DNA of 7,730 nucleotides from JAWWBN01 sp033720955 (GTDB lineage Bacteria; Acidobacteriota; Thermoanaerobaculia; Multivoradales; JAHEKO01). Under the pieces are notes generated by a model, which saw only the letters and a list, made by a program, of their open reading frames with translations, did no database searches and was not told where the DNA came from. The stretch covers positions 1-7,730 of the forward strand of contig JAWWBN010000187.1 in assembly GCA_033720955.1 (NCBI GenBank). Reading direction: 5' to 3'. Positions 6,999 through 7,730 of the stretch are shown here, piece by piece. The translations under genes were made by a program, and so were the position numbers. The first letter of the stretch is position 1. The number at the start of each line of letters is the position of its first letter.

Positions 6999-7730
6999 AT
7001 GCGGATCGCCCTCGTGCAGCAGGCGGCCGGCGCCGACCGGGCGGCCAACGTGCGCCGCGGTCTCGAGGCCCTCGAGCGCGCCGCGGCGGCGGGCGCCGAC
7101 CTGGTGGCGTACGCCGAGCTGGCTTTCGAGCCCTTCTACCCCCAGCGTCCGGCCGCAGGGGAGCGGCCGCCGGCCGAGCCGGTGCCGGGGCCGGTGACCG
7201 AGGCCTTCCAGGCCCGAGCCGCGGAGCTGGGGGTGGTGGTGGTGCTCAACCTCTACGAGGCGGACGGCGACCGCCGCTTCGACTGCTCGCCGGTGATCGA
7301 CGCCGACGGACGGCTCCTGGGCCGCACCCGGATGGTGCACATCACCGACTACCCCTGCGTCCACGAGCAGGGCTACTCCGATCCGGGCGACACCGGGGCG
7401 CCGGTGTACGCCACCCGCGCCGGTCGGGTGGGGGTGGCCATCTGCTACGACCGGCACTACCCCGAGGTCGTCCGCGCCCTGTCCCTGGGCGGCGCCGAGG
7501 TGGTGGTGGTTCCCCAGGCGGGGGCGGTGGACGAGTGGCCGGAGGGGCTCTTCGAGGCGGAGCTGAGGGTGGCGTCGTTCCAGAACGGCTACTTCACCGC
7601 GCTCTGCAACCGGGTGGGGGCGGAGGAGCGGCTGACCTTCGGCGGCGAGTCGTTCGTCTGCGACCCGGCCGGGCGGGTGGTGGCGCGAGCCGGCCGGCTC
7701 ACGGAGGAGATCCTCTACGCCGACCTCGAC
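6999..7730 (+). CDS. Carbon-nitrogen hydrolase (nitrilase superfamily), 3' partial
   Basis: Nitrilase-superfamily amidohydrolase, a cytoplasmic family that cleaves C-N bonds in amides and N-carbamoyl compounds. The first 244 codons are visible and the frame is still open at the window end; family members usually run about 260-300 residues, so only the C-terminus is missing. MRIALVQQ is a typical first strand. E40 in AYAELAFEPFYP is the catalytic glutamate, and C149 in VGVAICYDRHYPEVVR is the nucleophile within the classic motif. HEQGYSDPGD (122-131) matches the conserved E..Y..PGD segment. The catalytic lysine region, usually YRKxH, reads TRMVH (110-114), with Met112 (codon 7332-7334) in place of lysine, and no lysine occurs anywhere in the visible protein. 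The hydantoinase and DAAO-like neighbours suggest an N-carbamoyl-amino-acid or beta-ureidopropionate amidohydrolase role, but the missing lysine leaves activity uncertain. The start follows a TAGGAT box without a clear Shine-Dalgarno. Confidence 0.88.
   Translation, partial: MRIALVQQAAGADRAANVRRGLEALERAAAAGADLVAYAELAFEPFYPQRPAAGERPPAEPVPGPVTEAFQARAAELGVVVVLNLYEADGDRRFDCSPVIDADGRLLGRTRMVHITDYPCVHEQGYSDPGDTGAPVYATRAGRVGVAICYDRHYPEVVRALSLGGAEVVVVPQAGAVDEWPEGLFEAELRVASFQNGYFTALCNRVGAEERLTFGGESFVCDPAGRVVARAGRLTEEILYADLD

Noticed and set aside
1..7730. Search by eye for tRNA or rRNA genes, CRISPR arrays, insertion-sequence ends and direct repeats.
   Set aside because: Nothing convincing was seen. 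The window is almost fully covered by coding sequence, and repeated short motifs such as CCGGCC or GGCGGC reflect base composition.

Overview
The window is very GC-rich, almost entirely coding, and every gene lies on the + strand. Codon third positions are nearly always G or C. Two proteins (a YceI-like protein and a large esterase-like hydrolase) have Sec-type signal peptides, and YceI-like proteins are typical of the Gram-negative periplasm. The best guess is a high-GC Gram-negative bacterium, for example an Acidobacteriota, Gemmatimonadota or Myxococcota lineage. No rRNA or other phylogenetic marker is present, so this is a low-confidence inference.

Layout, left to right: (1) a flavin-dependent halogenase of the tryptophan-halogenase family, cut by the left edge, with an unusual N-terminal extension of more than 120 residues; (2) a complete D-hydantoinase/dihydropyrimidinase with all metal ligands and a TTG start; (3) a small exported YceI-like protein; (4) a D-amino-acid-oxidase-like FAD enzyme; (5) an exported 571-residue protein with an alpha/beta-hydrolase (putative esterase) core; (6) a nitrilase-superfamily carbon-nitrogen hydrolase, cut by the right edge, with the catalytic Glu and Cys but no lysine in its visible 244 residues. 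Gaps between genes are 36, 24, 22, 10 and 53 bases. No intergenic stretch is long enough to hide another gene, and no RNA gene, mobile element or CRISPR array was seen.

Functionally, hydantoinase, carbon-nitrogen hydrolase and D-amino-acid oxidase are a logical set. Ring opening of a hydantoin or dihydropyrimidine gives an N-carbamoyl amino acid, a nitrilase-superfamily carbamoylase can release the amino acid, and the flavin oxidase can deaminate a D-amino acid. The halogenase next door raises the possibility that the substrate is an aromatic or halogenated amino-acid derivative, but this is inference from proximity only.

The most striking regulatory signal is the same element, TAGGAT followed by exactly 7 bases and then ATG, in front of both the esterase-like gene and the carbon-nitrogen hydrolase. 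Neither gene has a Shine-Dalgarno site. This is the arrangement expected of a -10 box driving leaderless transcripts. The hydantoinase, in contrast, has a good Shine-Dalgarno. Leaderless and SD-led genes therefore seem to alternate in this apparent operon.
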